DNA of 64,000 bases from Wenxinia marina DSM 24838 (GTDB lineage Bacteria > Pseudomonadota > Alphaproteobacteria > Rhodobacterales > Rhodobacteraceae): assembly GCF_000379485.1 (NCBI RefSeq), contig NZ_KB902280.1, forward strand, positions 1 to 64,000, given 5' to 3'. Made by a program: the position numbers and the translations under genes. The notes beneath the pieces were generated by a model that saw only the letters and a list, made by a program, of their open reading frames with translations, had not been told where the DNA came from and did no database searches. Numbering within the stretch: position 1 is the stretch's first letter; each line of letters begins with the position of its first letter. Shown here in pieces: positions 43,596 to 53,760 of the stretch.

Positions 43596-44900
43596 ATGCG
43601 CCTTCTCCGTCTCCTCCTCCTCGTCGCCCTCGCCCTCGCCGCCCCGGCCCTGACCGCGCAGGACGCGGGCGGACCCAACGGCCAGATCGCGGCCGAAAGC
43701 GACGCCGTCCTCGACGCCGACATCGCGGTGCGCATCCGAGAGATCCTGGCCGAGCTCGGCGGCTACGACGACGTGACCGTGCAGGTTTCCGAGGGAATCG
43801 TCCGGCTGCGCGGCACCGCGACGTCGCTGACCGACATCGAGGCGCTCGACGCGCTCGTCGGCCGGGTCGAGGGCGTCGTCGCGATCCGCAACCAGGTGAC
43901 CGAGACGACGGACATCGGCCGCCGCCTGAACCCCGCGCTCGAGCGGTTCCGCGGGCGGCTCGACCAGTTCGTCACCTCGCTGCCGCTCGTCCTGATCGCG
44001 GGGGCCGCCTTCGCCCTCATCGCCTTCGTCGGACACCTGCTGTCGAACCGGGTCCGGCTGTGGCAGCGGATCGCGCCCAACGCCTTCATCGCCTCGCTCT
44101 ACGCGCAGGTGGTGATGATCGTCTTCGTCGTCGGCGGCGTCGTTGTCGCGCTCGACGTCCTCAACGCCTCGGCGCTTCTCGGCACCATCCTCGGCGCGGC
44201 GGGCATCGTCGGCCTCGCCGTCGGCTTCGCGGTGAAGGACACGGTCGAGAACTACATCGCCTCGATCATGCTCTCGATCCGCCAGCCGTTCCGGCCCAAC
44301 GACGTGATCGAGCTGAACGGCGACGAGGGCAAGGTGATCCGGATGACCAGCCGCGCGACGATCCTGCTGTCGTTCGACGGCAACCAGATCCGGATCCCCA
44401 ACGCCATCGTCTTCAAGAGCCGGATCGTGAACTACACGCTGAACCCCGAAAGACGGTTCAAGTTCTCGCTCTGGGTCGCGACGGACAGCGACCTCGCGCT
44501 GGCGCTCACGACGGCGCAGGACGTGGTGAAGGGGCTGCCGTTCACCCTGGCCGTCCCTGCCTCGGACGCCTGGATCGAGGGCGTGACCGACCGCGGGGTC
44601 GAGATCGTCACCGTGGGCTGGATCGACCAGCGCGGGACGTCGCTGCTGCGTGCCAAGGGCGAGGCGCTGCGCCTGGTGAAGCTGGCGCTGGCCGAAGCGG
44701 GGATCGGCCTCTACGACACCTCGCTCACCGTCCGCCTGCCCGGCGAGGACCAGGCCCCCGCCCCCGCCGCCCCGGCCGAGAGCCGCGAGGTCAAGGAGGT
44801 CGGCGAGATCACCCAGACCGCGCTTGACGACATCGCCGCGGCCGAGCGCGACAAGGCCGAGACGCAGGACTTCCTGACCGAGGACGCCAGGGCGGAGTGA
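43596..44900 (+). CDS. MscS-family channel with N-terminal BON domain
   Basis: A 434-residue protein with signal peptide (MRLLRLLLLVALALAAPALTA), a BON domain (about 45-110: VTVQVSEGIVRLRGTATSLTD, EGVVAIRNQVT), then three membrane segments with the MscS pore helix GAAGIVGLAVGFAVKDTVENY and beta domain (FDGNQIRIPNAIVFKS). BON domains bind phospholipid membranes, so the channel may have an added periplasmic membrane or envelope contact. The C-terminus is a charged Ala/Glu-rich tail. Confidence 0.9.
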   Translation: MRLLRLLLLVALALAAPALTAQDAGGPNGQIAAESDAVLDADIAVRIREILAELGGYDDVTVQVSEGIVRLRGTATSLTDIEALDALVGRVEGVVAIRNQVTETTDIGRRLNPALERFRGRLDQFVTSLPLVLIAGAAFALIAFVGHLLSNRVRLWQRIAPNAFIASLYAQVVMIVFVVGGVVVALDVLNASALLGTILGAAGIVGLAVGFAVKDTVENYIASIMLSIRQPFRPNDVIELNGDEGKVIRMTSRATILLSFDGNQIRIPNAIVFKSRIVNYTLNPERRFKFSLWVATDSDLALALTTAQDVVKGLPFTLAVPASDAWIEGVTDRGVEIVTVGWIDQRGTSLLRAKGEALRLVKLALAEAGIGLYDTSLTVRLPGEDQAPAPAAPAESREVKEVGEITQTALDDIAAAERDKAETQDFLTEDARAE

Positions 44901-44916
44901 ACGCCGGAAAATGGGG

Positions 44917-44945
44917 TTGATCGTCCCGCGGGGCCGACGTAGACA
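44917..44945 (+). promoter_or_regulatory. promoter of the tRNA-Gln gene
   Basis: TTGATC (44917-44922), 17-base spacer, TAGACA (44940-44945), ending 11 bases before the tRNA. Confidence 0.55.
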
Positions 44946-44956
44946 GCCCCCGCTGA

Positions 44957-45031
44957 TGGGGAGTGGCGCAACGGTAGCGCGACGGTTTTTGGTACCGCAG
45001 GTTGCAGGTTCGAATCCTGCCTCCCCAGCCA
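44957..45031 (+). tRNA. tRNA-Gln (anticodon TTG)
   Basis: A complete cloverleaf: acceptor TGGGGAG pairs with CTCCCCA, a D arm with GCGC stems, an anticodon stem around the loop TTTTGGT giving anticodon TTG, the T arm GCAGG-TTCGAAT-CCTGC, discriminator G and an encoded CCA end. It stands alone, with no integrase or att-like repeat beside it. The 167 bases after it (45032-45198) hold only the ribosome site of the next gene. Confidence 0.97.
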
Positions 45032-45198
45032 GCACTCCCCCGCATCCCCTGTCGCGCCTGACTGACGAGGCTGCCCGCACGCCGCGCCGACTGGCCTTCG
45101 GTAAGGCTGGATCTGGGTCGGCGTTCGGATAAGGTCGGGCCGGGGCAAGGCACGACGGTCAAAAAACGTCATTACGGGCAAGGAGGCACGGTGTCGTC

Positions 45199-46569
45199 GT
45201 GAGCGAAGACATGGCCGAGGCCCCTGTCCGGCTGGAGCGGCTGGAACGGGCCATGCGGGCGGCGGAAATCGGGGTCTGGGACTGGGACCTCGTCACCGAC
45301 GCCTTCGACTATTCCCCGTCCGCCCGCGACATCTTCGGCCTGCCCCCGGAGGGGCGCCTCTCGATCGAGGACATCCGCGCGCTCGTCCACCCCGAGGACA
45401 GCGAGGCCACCCGCGCCGCGACGGGGCGCGTGCTGGACCCGCTGCTGCGCTCCACCGAAACCTACACCTACCGCATCCGCCGCGGCGATACCGGTGACCG
45501 GCGCTGGATCAGGGCGCGCGGGCTGGCCGAATTCTCGGGCGACGGCCCGGACGCCCGCGCCGTGCGCTTCACCGGCACGGTCGAGGACATCACCGAGGCC
45601 GAGGAGACGCGCCGCGCGCTGGCGATCAGCGAGGCGCGGCTGCGCATCGCGCTCGACGCGGCGGCGATGGCGGTCTGGGACCTCGACATCGAGAGCGACA
45701 CCCTCGTCGCCGGGCCCGAGCTGAAGCGGCTGTACGGATTTCCGGAGGACTCCGATCCGACGCCCGCCGACCTGCGCGCGACCTACGCCCCCGGCGAGGC
45801 CGAGCGGCTGGAGCGCGAGAATGCCGAGGCGATGGCGCGGGGCGACACCTCGATCCAGACCCGGGTGCGCCACGTCCTCGGCGACGGGACCGAGCGGGTG
45901 CTCACCGTCCGCGCCGCCCTGGCGCCCGACGACGGCTCGGGACGCAGGCGGGCGATCGGCGTCGTCTTCGACGTCACCGACCAGGTGGCGAACGAGGAAC
46001 GGCTCGCGACCATCGCCCGCGAGCTGCGGCACCGGATGAAGAACATGGTGACGATGGCGGGCGTCCTCGCCGGGCGGACCTGGCCGCGGGACGAGGCGCA
46101 CGCGACCTACGTCGACCGGCTGCGGGCGATGGGCGCCTCCGCCGACCTGATGTTCGGCGCCGAGGACGGTCTCAGCGTGCCGCTCGTCGATATCGTCGAC
46201 CGGATCCTCGCGCCGTTCCGCCGCCCGGGCAGCGACGGCATCGCGATGGACGGGCCGGACATGACGCTGCCCGAGCGGACCGCCTCGGGCCTGGCCATGG
46301 TGCTGCACGAGCTCGGCACCAACGCGACGAAGCACGGCGCCCTCAGCCGCAACGGTGGCGAGGTCCGGGTGGCGTGGAGAGAGACGCCGCGCGGCCTGCG
46401 CCTGCACTGGACCGAACGCGGCGGCCCGACGGTCTGCCCGCCGGCCGGCGACGGCTTCGGCATGGTGCTGCTCCGCCGGGCGGCGCTGCCATCGCCGCAC
46501 GAGGTGTCGGTGACGTTCGACCCGGCGGGCCTGAGCGCCACGATCGACGTGGTGCTTCAGCCGATGTAG
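45199..46569 (+). CDS. PAS-domain HWE-family sensor histidine kinase
   Basis: A 456-residue soluble kinase with two PAS/PAC domains (about 12-132, GVWDWDLVTDAFDYSP; and about 140-265, AVWDLDIESDTLV) and a C-terminal HWE-type kinase: ARELRHRMKNMVTMAG with the phospho-histidine, HELGTNATKHGALS as the N box, and LHWTERGG holding the W-x-E motif. With no membrane segment it should sense a cytoplasmic cue. Such kinases in alphaproteobacteria often act in general stress or light responses. It starts at GTG with AAGGAGG 12 bases upstream. No response regulator is next to it. Confidence 0.87.
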   Translation: MSEDMAEAPVRLERLERAMRAAEIGVWDWDLVTDAFDYSPSARDIFGLPPEGRLSIEDIRALVHPEDSEATRAATGRVLDPLLRSTETYTYRIRRGDTGDRRWIRARGLAEFSGDGPDARAVRFTGTVEDITEAEETRRALAISEARLRIALDAAAMAVWDLDIESDTLVAGPELKRLYGFPEDSDPTPADLRATYAPGEAERLERENAEAMARGDTSIQTRVRHVLGDGTERVLTVRAALAPDDGSGRRRAIGVVFDVTDQVANEERLATIARELRHRMKNMVTMAGVLAGRTWPRDEAHATYVDRLRAMGASADLMFGAEDGLSVPLVDIVDRILAPFRRPGSDGIAMDGPDMTLPERTASGLAMVLHELGTNATKHGALSRNGGEVRVAWRETPRGLRLHWTERGGPTVCPPAGDGFGMVLLRRAALPSPHEVSVTFDPAGLSATIDVVLQPM

Positions 46570-48023
46570 GCGCGCAGGGTCGCTTCGGTCCCGTCCCGCC
46601 ACAGGGCGGTCAGGGCCGCCTCGAAGGCAGACGCGAACGTCTCGTCGTCCTTGAGGTCGCCGTAGACGTCCGACAGGCTCAGCCACTCGCGCGGGGCCTC
46701 CTTCGCCGCCCGGGCGCGGGCCTGCAACTTGTCCCAGTTGGGATCGTTCGGCGCGGTCTCGGCCCCGCTCTCGGTCGTGCCATGGCAGTAGCGGCACCAC
46801 AGCGCGCTCTCCAGCGCGAGCCCGGCGACGGATCCGCCGCGGGCGAGGGCGTCGCGGATCGCGGGCACCACGAACTTCGGCTGACGATTCGACCCGTCGA
46901 GGCAGAGGCGGCGCACCGTGTCGCCGATCTTGGGATTGGCGAAGCGGCGCTGGATCAGCGCGAAATAGTCGGACGTGTCGGTGTCCGGCACCGGCGGCAC
47001 GCCGGGAATGATCTCCTCGCGCTCGACCTTTTCCAGGAAGGCGGAGACGAGCGGATGCTCCATCGCCTCGTGGACGAAATGCACGTCGAGGAGGCCCGCC
47101 GGGTAGGCGATGACCGCATGCCCGGCGTTGAGAATGCGCAGCTTCATGATCTCGAACGGCACGACGTCCGGGACGAACTGCACGCCGACCTCTTCCAGCG
47201 GCGGGCGGCCGGCGGGGAAGTCATCCTCCAGCACCCACTGGGTGAAGCCCTCGCAGAAGACCGGCCAACCGTCCTCGATGCCCCACTCGTCCCGGCAGAT
47301 CTGCCGCTCGCGGTCGGACGTGGCGGGCGTGATCCGGTCGACCATGCCGTTCGGGAAGGCGACGTTGGCCGCGATCCAGTCGGCGTAGGCCGGGTCGGAC
47401 AGCCGGGCGAGGCCGGTCAGCGTGCCGCGGGTGACCTCGCCGTTGTGGGGGATGTTGTCGCAGCACATCACGGTGAAGGGCGCATGCCCGGCGTCGCGGC
47501 GGGCGCGCAGGCCCTTCAGGATCAGGCCGAACACCGTCTTCGGCGCGTCGGGGCTGGCGGCATCGGCGACGATGGCCGGGTGACCCGGGTCGAACCGGTC
47601 GCGGGCATCGAGGAAGTAGCCGCCCTCGGTCACGGTGAGCGAGACGATGCGGATCGCCGGGTCGGCGAGCCGGGCGGTGATCGCCGCCACGTCGGCGACG
47701 GGCAGGTAGTCGATCATGGAGCCGATGATGCGCGCGTCGCTGCGCCCCGCCTCCTGCTCCACCAGCGTCGTCAGCCAGTCCTGCGCCCCCAGCACCTCGC
47801 GCGCCCTGGCATCCCCGGGCATCACGCCGGCGCCGACGATGGCGAAGTCCTGCCCGAGCCCCTTCGCAAACAGCGCGTCGAGATAGGCCGCCTGGTGCGC
47901 CCGGTGGAAGTTGCCGACCCCGAAATGCAGGATGCCGGGGGTCAGGGCCGCCCGGTCGTAGCCGGGGGCGGAGACGCCCGCGGGCAGCTGCCGCAGGGCC
48001 GCGTCGGTCAGTCGGATCGCCAT
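46557..48023 (-). CDS. mtlK: mannitol/polyol dehydrogenase
   Basis: A 488-residue NAD-dependent long-chain polyol dehydrogenase, oxidising D-mannitol (or a related hexitol) to fructose. It shows the N-terminal nucleotide-binding segment GILHFGVGNFHRAHQA, TVTEGGYFLD, the CCDNIPHNG block and KLRILNAGHAVIAYPAG, whose lysine and histidine correspond to the catalytic residues of this family. It is the last gene of the transporter operon smoEFGK-mtlK, as in Rhodobacter. It ends with a 13-base overlap with the convergent kinase. Confidence 0.91.
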   Translation of the reverse strand: MAIRLTDAALRQLPAGVSAPGYDRAALTPGILHFGVGNFHRAHQAAYLDALFAKGLGQDFAIVGAGVMPGDARAREVLGAQDWLTTLVEQEAGRSDARIIGSMIDYLPVADVAAITARLADPAIRIVSLTVTEGGYFLDARDRFDPGHPAIVADAASPDAPKTVFGLILKGLRARRDAGHAPFTVMCCDNIPHNGEVTRGTLTGLARLSDPAYADWIAANVAFPNGMVDRITPATSDRERQICRDEWGIEDGWPVFCEGFTQWVLEDDFPAGRPPLEEVGVQFVPDVVPFEIMKLRILNAGHAVIAYPAGLLDVHFVHEAMEHPLVSAFLEKVEREEIIPGVPPVPDTDTSDYFALIQRRFANPKIGDTVRRLCLDGSNRQPKFVVPAIRDALARGGSVAGLALESALWCRYCHGTTESGAETAPNDPNWDKLQARARAAKEAPREWLSLSDVYGDLKDDETFASAFEAALTALWRDGTEATLRAYIG

Positions 48024-48071
48024 GTCGGCCTCTCTTCAAGCTGTCGTGTCTGTGCGCACCGGGTCGGCGGC

Positions 48072-49076
48072 TCAGGCGATGCGCAGCCCCTTGTCGTCGA
48101 ACCGGTGGATGCGCTCGGGCTGCGGCGTCAGGTACACCTTGTCCCCGTGGTGCAGCCCCACCTCGCCGCCGGCGCGGACGGTGATCGGCTCCTTCATGCC
48201 GTCCACGTGGACGTGGAAGAAGGTGTCGCTGCCGAGATGCTCGGAGACGCCGACGGTGCCCTCCCACGTCCCCGCCTGCGGCGAGACGTCGATGTGCTCG
48301 GGCCGGATGCCGATGGTCCTGGCGCCGTGCTTCGCCGCCTCGGCCCCGTCGATCAGGTTCATCTTCGGCGAGCCGATGAAGCCGGCGACGAACAGGTTGC
48401 GCGGCTCGCGGTACAGGGTCAGCGGCGAGCCGACCTGCTCGATGTTGCCGGCGCGCAGGACGACGATCTTGTCCGCCATCGTCATCGCCTCGACCTGGTC
48501 GTGTGTGACGTAGATCATCGTCGTCTTCAGCCGCTCGTGCAGCTCGCTGATCTCGAGCCGCATGCCGACGCGCAGGGCGGCGTCGAGGTTGGACAGGGGC
48601 TCGTCGAACAGGAACGCCGCCGGCTCGCGCACGATGGCGCGGCCGATGGCGACGCGCTGGCGCTGGCCGCCGGACAGCTGGCCGGGGCGGCGTTCCAGGT
48701 AGTCGGTGAGGTTCAGCACCTTGGCCGCGTTCTCGATCCGGCGGTCCTGCTCGGCCTTGTCGATGCCGGCCATGCGCAGCGGAAAGGCGATGTTCTTGCG
48801 CACCGACATGTGCGGGTACAGGGCGTAGGACTGGAACACCATCGCCAGCTTGCGCTTGGCCGGCGGCGCCTGCGTCGCGTCCTCGCCGTCGATCCGGATC
48901 TGGCCCGAGGACACGTCCTCCAGCCCCGCGATCAGCCGCAGCAGGGTGGACTTGCCGCAGCCCGAGGGGCCGACGAAGACTACGAACTCGCCGTCGTCGA
49001 TGGTGAGGTCCAGCGGCGGGATGACCTCGACCTCGCCGAAGCGCTTGGTCACTTTGTCGAGCGTGATGCGTCCCAT
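48072..49076 (-). CDS. smoK: polyol ABC transporter ATP-binding protein
   Basis: A 334-residue MalK/UgpC-type ATPase: Walker [10 protein letters not shown], signature [14 protein letters not shown], Walker [12 protein letters not shown], and a C-terminal TOBE/OB regulatory domain ([10 protein letters not shown]). It energises the two permeases upstream. It lies 12 bases after smoG and 48 bases before mtlK. Confidence 0.93.
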   Translation of the reverse strand: MGRITLDKVTKRFGEVEVIPPLDLTIDDGEFVVFVGPSGCGKSTLLRLIAGLEDVSSGQIRIDGEDATQAPPAKRKLAMVFQSYALYPHMSVRKNIAFPLRMAGIDKAEQDRRIENAAKVLNLTDYLERRPGQLSGGQRQRVAIGRAIVREPAAFLFDEPLSNLDAALRVGMRLEISELHERLKTTMIYVTHDQVEAMTMADKIVVLRAGNIEQVGSPLTLYREPRNLFVAGFIGSPKMNLIDGAEAAKHGARTIGIRPEHIDVSPQAGTWEGTVGVSEHLGSDTFFHVHVDGMKEPITVRAGGEVGLHHGDKVYLTPQPERIHRFDDKGLRIA

Positions 49077-49088
49077 GCGAAGTCTCCC

Positions 49089-49919
49089 TTACTTCACGGC
49101 GCCGAAGGTCAGGCCGCGGACGAGCTGTTTCTGGCTGAACCAGCCGAGGATGAGGATCGGCGCGATGGCCATGGTCGAGGCCGCCGACAGCTTGGCGAAG
49201 AACAGCCCCTCGGGGGACGAGTAGCTGGCGATGAACTTGGTCAGCGGTGCCGCCGACACGGTGGTCAGGTTCAGCGTCCAGAACGCTTCGTTCCAGGCGA
49301 GGATGATGTTGAGAAGGACCGTCGACGCGATGCCGGGGATCGCCATCGGCGTCAGGATGTACAGGATCTCGGACCGCAGGGTCGCGCCGTCCATCCGCGC
49401 CGCCTCGAGGATGTCGACGGGGATTTCCTTGAAGTAGGTGTAGAGCATCCAGACGATGATCGGCAGGTTGATGAGCGTCAGCACCCCGATCAGCAGAATG
49501 TAGCTGTCGTACATGTTCAGCCACTTGGCGATCAGAACGATCGGGAACAGGACGCCCACCGCCGGCAGCATCTTGGTCGACAGCATCCACATCAGGATGT
49601 CCTTGGTCCGCCGTCCGGGCACGAAGGCCATCGACCAGGCGGCGGGCACCGCGATCAGGATGCCGACGGCGGTGGAGCCGACGCTCAGGATCACCGAGTT
49701 CCAGAGGAACCGGAAGTAGTCCGAGCGGTCCTGCACGATGCCGTAATTCTCGGTCGTCCAGTCGAAGAAGAACCAGACCGGCGGATCGGCGATGGCCGTC
49801 GCCTCGGTCTTGAACGAGGTGAGGATGATCCAGAGGATCGGAAAGAAGATGATGAGGCCGACGATCCAGGCGAGGACCGTCCAGAGGGCCTTCTTCTGCG
49901 GCGTGACGGCGCGGGCCAT
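49089..49919 (-). CDS. smoG: polyol ABC transporter permease (MalG-type)
   Basis: A 276-residue inner-membrane permease with six hydrophobic segments (first WTVLAWIVGLIIFFPILWII) and the EAA loop ILEAARMDGATLRSEILYIL. It forms the channel with smoF. A 203-base gap holding four palindromic repeats separates it from smoF although both belong to one operon. Confidence 0.92.
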   Translation of the reverse strand: MARAVTPQKKALWTVLAWIVGLIIFFPILWIILTSFKTEATAIADPPVWFFFDWTTENYGIVQDRSDYFRFLWNSVILSVGSTAVGILIAVPAAWSMAFVPGRRTKDILMWMLSTKMLPAVGVLFPIVLIAKWLNMYDSYILLIGVLTLINLPIIVWMLYTYFKEIPVDILEAARMDGATLRSEILYILTPMAIPGIASTVLLNIILAWNEAFWTLNLTTVSAAPLTKFIASYSSPEGLFFAKLSAASTMAIAPILILGWFSQKQLVRGLTFGAVK

Positions 49920-49967
49920 GTCAGACGCTCCTTTCCGGATTGGGTGAAACGGTCGCCCCGTGGTGGC

Positions 49968-49996
49968 GCCCGTCCCGGGCCTGACCCGGGACCTCG
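49968..49996. repeat. GGCC-type palindromic repeat (family R1)
   Basis: GTCCCGGGCCTGACCCGGGA followed by CCTCG, in the gap between smoF and smoG. Confidence 0.7.
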
Positions 49997-50036
49997 ATCG
50001 GCCGGGGGGCCACGGCGAGGTCGCGCTCCCCCGGCG

Positions 50037-50113
50037 CGAGGCCCCGGCTCAAGGCCGGGGCGGGCTCCCGGCTCAAGGCCGGGGCGGGCTCCCGGCTCAA
50101 GGCCGGGGCGGGT
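50037..50113. repeat. three tandem 24-base copies of repeat R1
   Basis: Unit CCCGGCTCAAGGCCGGGGCG plus GGCT, starting at 50043, 50067 and 50091; the first two are identical and the third differs only in its final bases. Each unit is itself a palindrome. The array ends 10 bases before the smoF stop codon and lies in the transcript between smoF and smoG. Confidence 0.85.
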
Positions 50114-50122
50114 GTCCTGCGG

Positions 50123-50989
50123 TCACGCATCGAGGTTCTTCCCCACGATCCGCATCAGGAAGATCGCGACGATGTTGGCGAGGATGACGGCGATGATGCC
50201 GCCGGCGGAGCCGAGGCCGACGTTCTGGCTCTCGATCACGCGCTGGTACACCAGGTAGGTCAGCGTGCGGGTGCCGAAGGCGCCGTTCGTGGTGACGAAG
50301 ATCTCGGCGAAGATCGACAGAAGGAAGATGGTCTGGATCAGGATCACCACGGTGATCGCGCGGGCCATGTGCGGCAGGATGATCCACAGGAACCGCGAAT
50401 AGCCGGGCGCGCCGTCCATCTCGGCCGCCTCCAGCTGCTCGCTGTCGAGGGACTGGATCGCCGTCAGCAGGATCAGCGTCGCGAACGGCAGCCACTGCCA
50501 GCTGACGATCAGGATGATCGAGAACAGCGGCAGATCGCTCAGCCACGAGATCGGCTCGGCCCCGAAGAACTCCCACAGGTGCGCCAGGAGGCCGTTCACC
50601 GGGTCCATGAACATGTTCTTCCAGACCAGCGCGCTGACCGTCGGCATCACGAAGAACGGCGCGATGACGAGGATGCGGACGATCCCCTGCCCCCAGATCG
50701 GCTTGTCGAGGAGCAGCGCGAGGGCGACGCCGCCGACCACGGTGATCGCGAGGATGCCGCCGACCATGACGAGGGTGACGAGGATCGAGTCCAGGAAGGC
50801 CGAGGACGTCAGGAAGCTGGTGTAGTTCGACAGCCCGACGCAGCAGTCGAAGGCGCCGCGCATCGGCCGGTAGTCAAGCACCGAGAAATACAGCGTCATG
50901 ATGAGCGGCACGAGCATCCAGACGAGCAGGACGAACACGGCCGGGGCCATCATGAGACGGGCGGCGGAACGGGAATGCTGGGTGGCCAT
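50123..50989 (-). CDS. smoF: polyol ABC transporter permease (MalF-type)
   Basis: A 288-residue permease with six membrane segments and an EAA loop (QLEAAEMDGAPGYSRFLWII). The ATG at 50989 is preferred over one at 51004 because AGGAGG lies correctly before it. It pairs with smoG. Confidence 0.92.
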   Translation of the reverse strand: MATQHSRSAARLMMAPAVFVLLVWMLVPLIMTLYFSVLDYRPMRGAFDCCVGLSNYTSFLTSSAFLDSILVTLVMVGGILAITVVGGVALALLLDKPIWGQGIVRILVIAPFFVMPTVSALVWKNMFMDPVNGLLAHLWEFFGAEPISWLSDLPLFSIILIVSWQWLPFATLILLTAIQSLDSEQLEAAEMDGAPGYSRFLWIILPHMARAITVVILIQTIFLLSIFAEIFVTTNGAFGTRTLTYLVYQRVIESQNVGLGSAGGIIAVILANIVAIFLMRIVGKNLDA

Positions 50990-51148
50990 CGGCGCCTCCT
51001 CCATGCGCGAGGGCGGGACGTTGCCGGTGGCGCGGGCCGCCGGTGGACCGGAGGGGCGGGGGAGGTCCGCCCTCTCCGGAGGATGGGGTCAGTGGGATCC
51101 CATCGTTCTGGTGAATCGCCCGCGAAAGGCGCCTCCGTCGGGAAGGAT

Positions 51149-51173
51149 CGGCCGCCCTCGTCGGGGGCGGCCG
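51149..51173 (-). other. stem-loop after smoE
   Basis: A 9-bp perfect GC stem (CGGCCGCCC/GGGCGGCCG, 7-base loop) 8 bases beyond the smoE stop codon and followed on the minus strand only by TCCTTCCC. In binding-protein operons such structures protect the first gene's mRNA; here that is inferred from position. The rest of the 191-base gap (50990-51180) shows nothing else. Confidence 0.55.
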
Positions 51174-51180
51174 GCCGGGA

Positions 51181-52497
<1,317 letters not shown>

Positions 52498-52529
52498 GAA
52501 GTCCTCCCGGTCTTGAGCATCTGGCTCTA

Positions 52530-52550
52530 GTGAGCATTTGCTTCGCTCAC
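52530..52550. promoter_or_regulatory. operator of the polyol operon
   Basis: GTGAGC, nine bases, GCTCAC: a perfect inverted repeat centred about 43 bases before the smoE start and covering the expected transcription start of the promoter at 52556-52584. Placement is that of a repressor site. A similar TGAGCAT half-site lies at 52514. The SorC-type regulator encoded just upstream is the obvious candidate binder. Confidence 0.65.
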
Positions 52551-52555
52551 GGGCA

Positions 52556-52584
52556 GATTACCGGCAGCAGTGACCCTGTGTCAA
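52556..52584 (-). promoter_or_regulatory. promoter of the polyol operon
   Basis: On the minus strand TTGACA (52584-52579), 17-base spacer, GTAATC (52561-52556). The -35 box is a perfect consensus. The 52498-52691 gap also has four GTGCA-type direct repeats at about 52639-52683, closer to the regulator gene. Confidence 0.7.
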
Positions 52585-52691
52585 TTGCCCATCGCGCGGG
52601 CAGTCGTCGCAAAGGTGCGGCTTGGCGCACAACGGCGCATTCGCCGGTGCACGGGCTGTGCACGGCGGTGCAAGGGCGGTGCACCGGCCTC

Positions 52692-53642
52692 TCAGGCGTC
52701 GAGTAGCGCCTCGGCGGTGGTCTCATCGGTGGTGAGGGAATCGATCAGCCGGCCGCGAATCGCGGCGCGGATCGCCGGCAGCTTGGACAGGCCCTGAGCC
52801 GCGCCCATCGTCATCCGCGCCCGCCCCACATCCAGCTCGACCGAGCAGACGCGGCGCACGATGTCGTCGTCGAGGATCTCGCCGTTCCGGTCGTAGACCC
52901 AGCCGAGGATCTCGCCCACCGCGCCCTTGGCGCGCAGGCGGTCGACGTCCTCCTGCCCGATGAACCCGTCGAGCAGGATCGGGGCGTTCGCGCTCATCAT
53001 CCCGATGCCGACGAACCGCGCGTCGGTCTGCGCCGACAGCGCGCTCGCCGCCGACAGGGTCTTCTGCCCCAGCAGCGTCTTCCGCTCCTCCACCGAGGCG
53101 GCGATGACTGGCAACGGCATCGGAAACGTATGCGCCGTCACCTTGTCGGTGATGGTGAAAAGCACGTTGTAATAGGCGGTCGAGCCGTCCGCGGCGATGT
53201 TGCCGGTCAGCGAGACGATGCGGTGGCGGGCGCAGTCGATCTTCGGCATGTGCTCCACCGCCGCGCGCAGCGTCCGCCCGGTGCCGAGGCCGATCGTCTG
53301 CGGATCGGGCCGCAGCAGCCACGCCTCGATCCGGTCGCCCACCGCGCGGCTGACCGCCAGCGACGAGGCCGCGTCGCCGGCGAGCGACGGCACGATCTCG
53401 CACTCGGTGAGGTCGAACCGGTCGCGCAGGCGCTGGGCAAGGTCGAGGCAGCGCGAGATCGGGTGGTCGATCCGCACCTTCACCAGCCCGGCCTTCATGG
53501 CCTGGCTGACGAGGCGCTGCGCCGACTGGCGCGACACGCCCATGATCTCGGCGATCTCGTCCTGGGTCTTGCCGGCGACGTAGGACAACCACGCCGCGCG
53601 CGCCGCTTCGTCCAGCCGCCGTGCCTGCCGATCCACCGTCAC
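52692..53642 (-). CDS. SorC/DeoR-family sugar-binding transcriptional regulator
   Basis: A 316-residue regulator: N-terminal helix-turn-helix (KTQDEIAEIMGVSRQSAQRLV near residues 25-45) and a C-terminal sugar-phosphate-binding domain (GLGTGRTLRAAVEHMP, VSLTGNIAADGSTAYYNVL). It likely senses a polyol phosphate or polyol and controls the operon behind it. The GTG at 53642 is preferred because GGAGGAGG sits right before it; an in-frame ATG at 53678 without a ribosome site would add 12 residues. Confidence 0.9.
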   Translation of the reverse strand: MTVDRQARRLDEAARAAWLSYVAGKTQDEIAEIMGVSRQSAQRLVSQAMKAGLVKVRIDHPISRCLDLAQRLRDRFDLTECEIVPSLAGDAASSLAVSRAVGDRIEAWLLRPDPQTIGLGTGRTLRAAVEHMPKIDCARHRIVSLTGNIAADGSTAYYNVLFTITDKVTAHTFPMPLPVIAASVEERKTLLGQKTLSAASALSAQTDARFVGIGMMSANAPILLDGFIGQEDVDRLRAKGAVGEILGWVYDRNGEILDDDIVRRVCSVELDVGRARMTMGAAQGLSKLPAIRAAIRGRLIDSLTTDETTAEALLDA

Positions 53643-53702
53643 GACCCCTCCTCCGCCTGAGACGGGACTATCGTTCATCGGCGGGAGCCAATCAAGCAGG
53701 AT

Positions 53703-53760
53703 GCTCGCTGCACGGGCAAACGCTCACTTTCTGCGGTGCAGCATTGCTCACGCAGCGAGC
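53703..53760. promoter_or_regulatory. clustered regulator half-sites before the SorC gene
   Basis: An inverted repeat (GCTCGCTGC at 53703-53711, GCAGCGAGC at 53752-53760) encloses two GCTCAC half-sites (53722-53727 and 53746-53751), the same half-site as in the polyol operator. It suggests autoregulation. The right arm lies in the last codons of the upstream gene. Confidence 0.45.

Noticed and set aside
44957-45031. tRNA-Gln as integration site of a mobile island
   Set aside because: No integrase, no duplicated tRNA end and no change in base composition downstream.
50043-50114. CRISPR-like array
   Set aside because: The three repeats are directly adjacent with no spacers and are palindromic members of a dispersed family; no cas genes are present.
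46374-50258. Long plus-strand frame opposite mtlK, smoK and smoG
   Set aside because: Antisense of three well-supported genes, with low-complexity His/Arg/Asp-rich translation.
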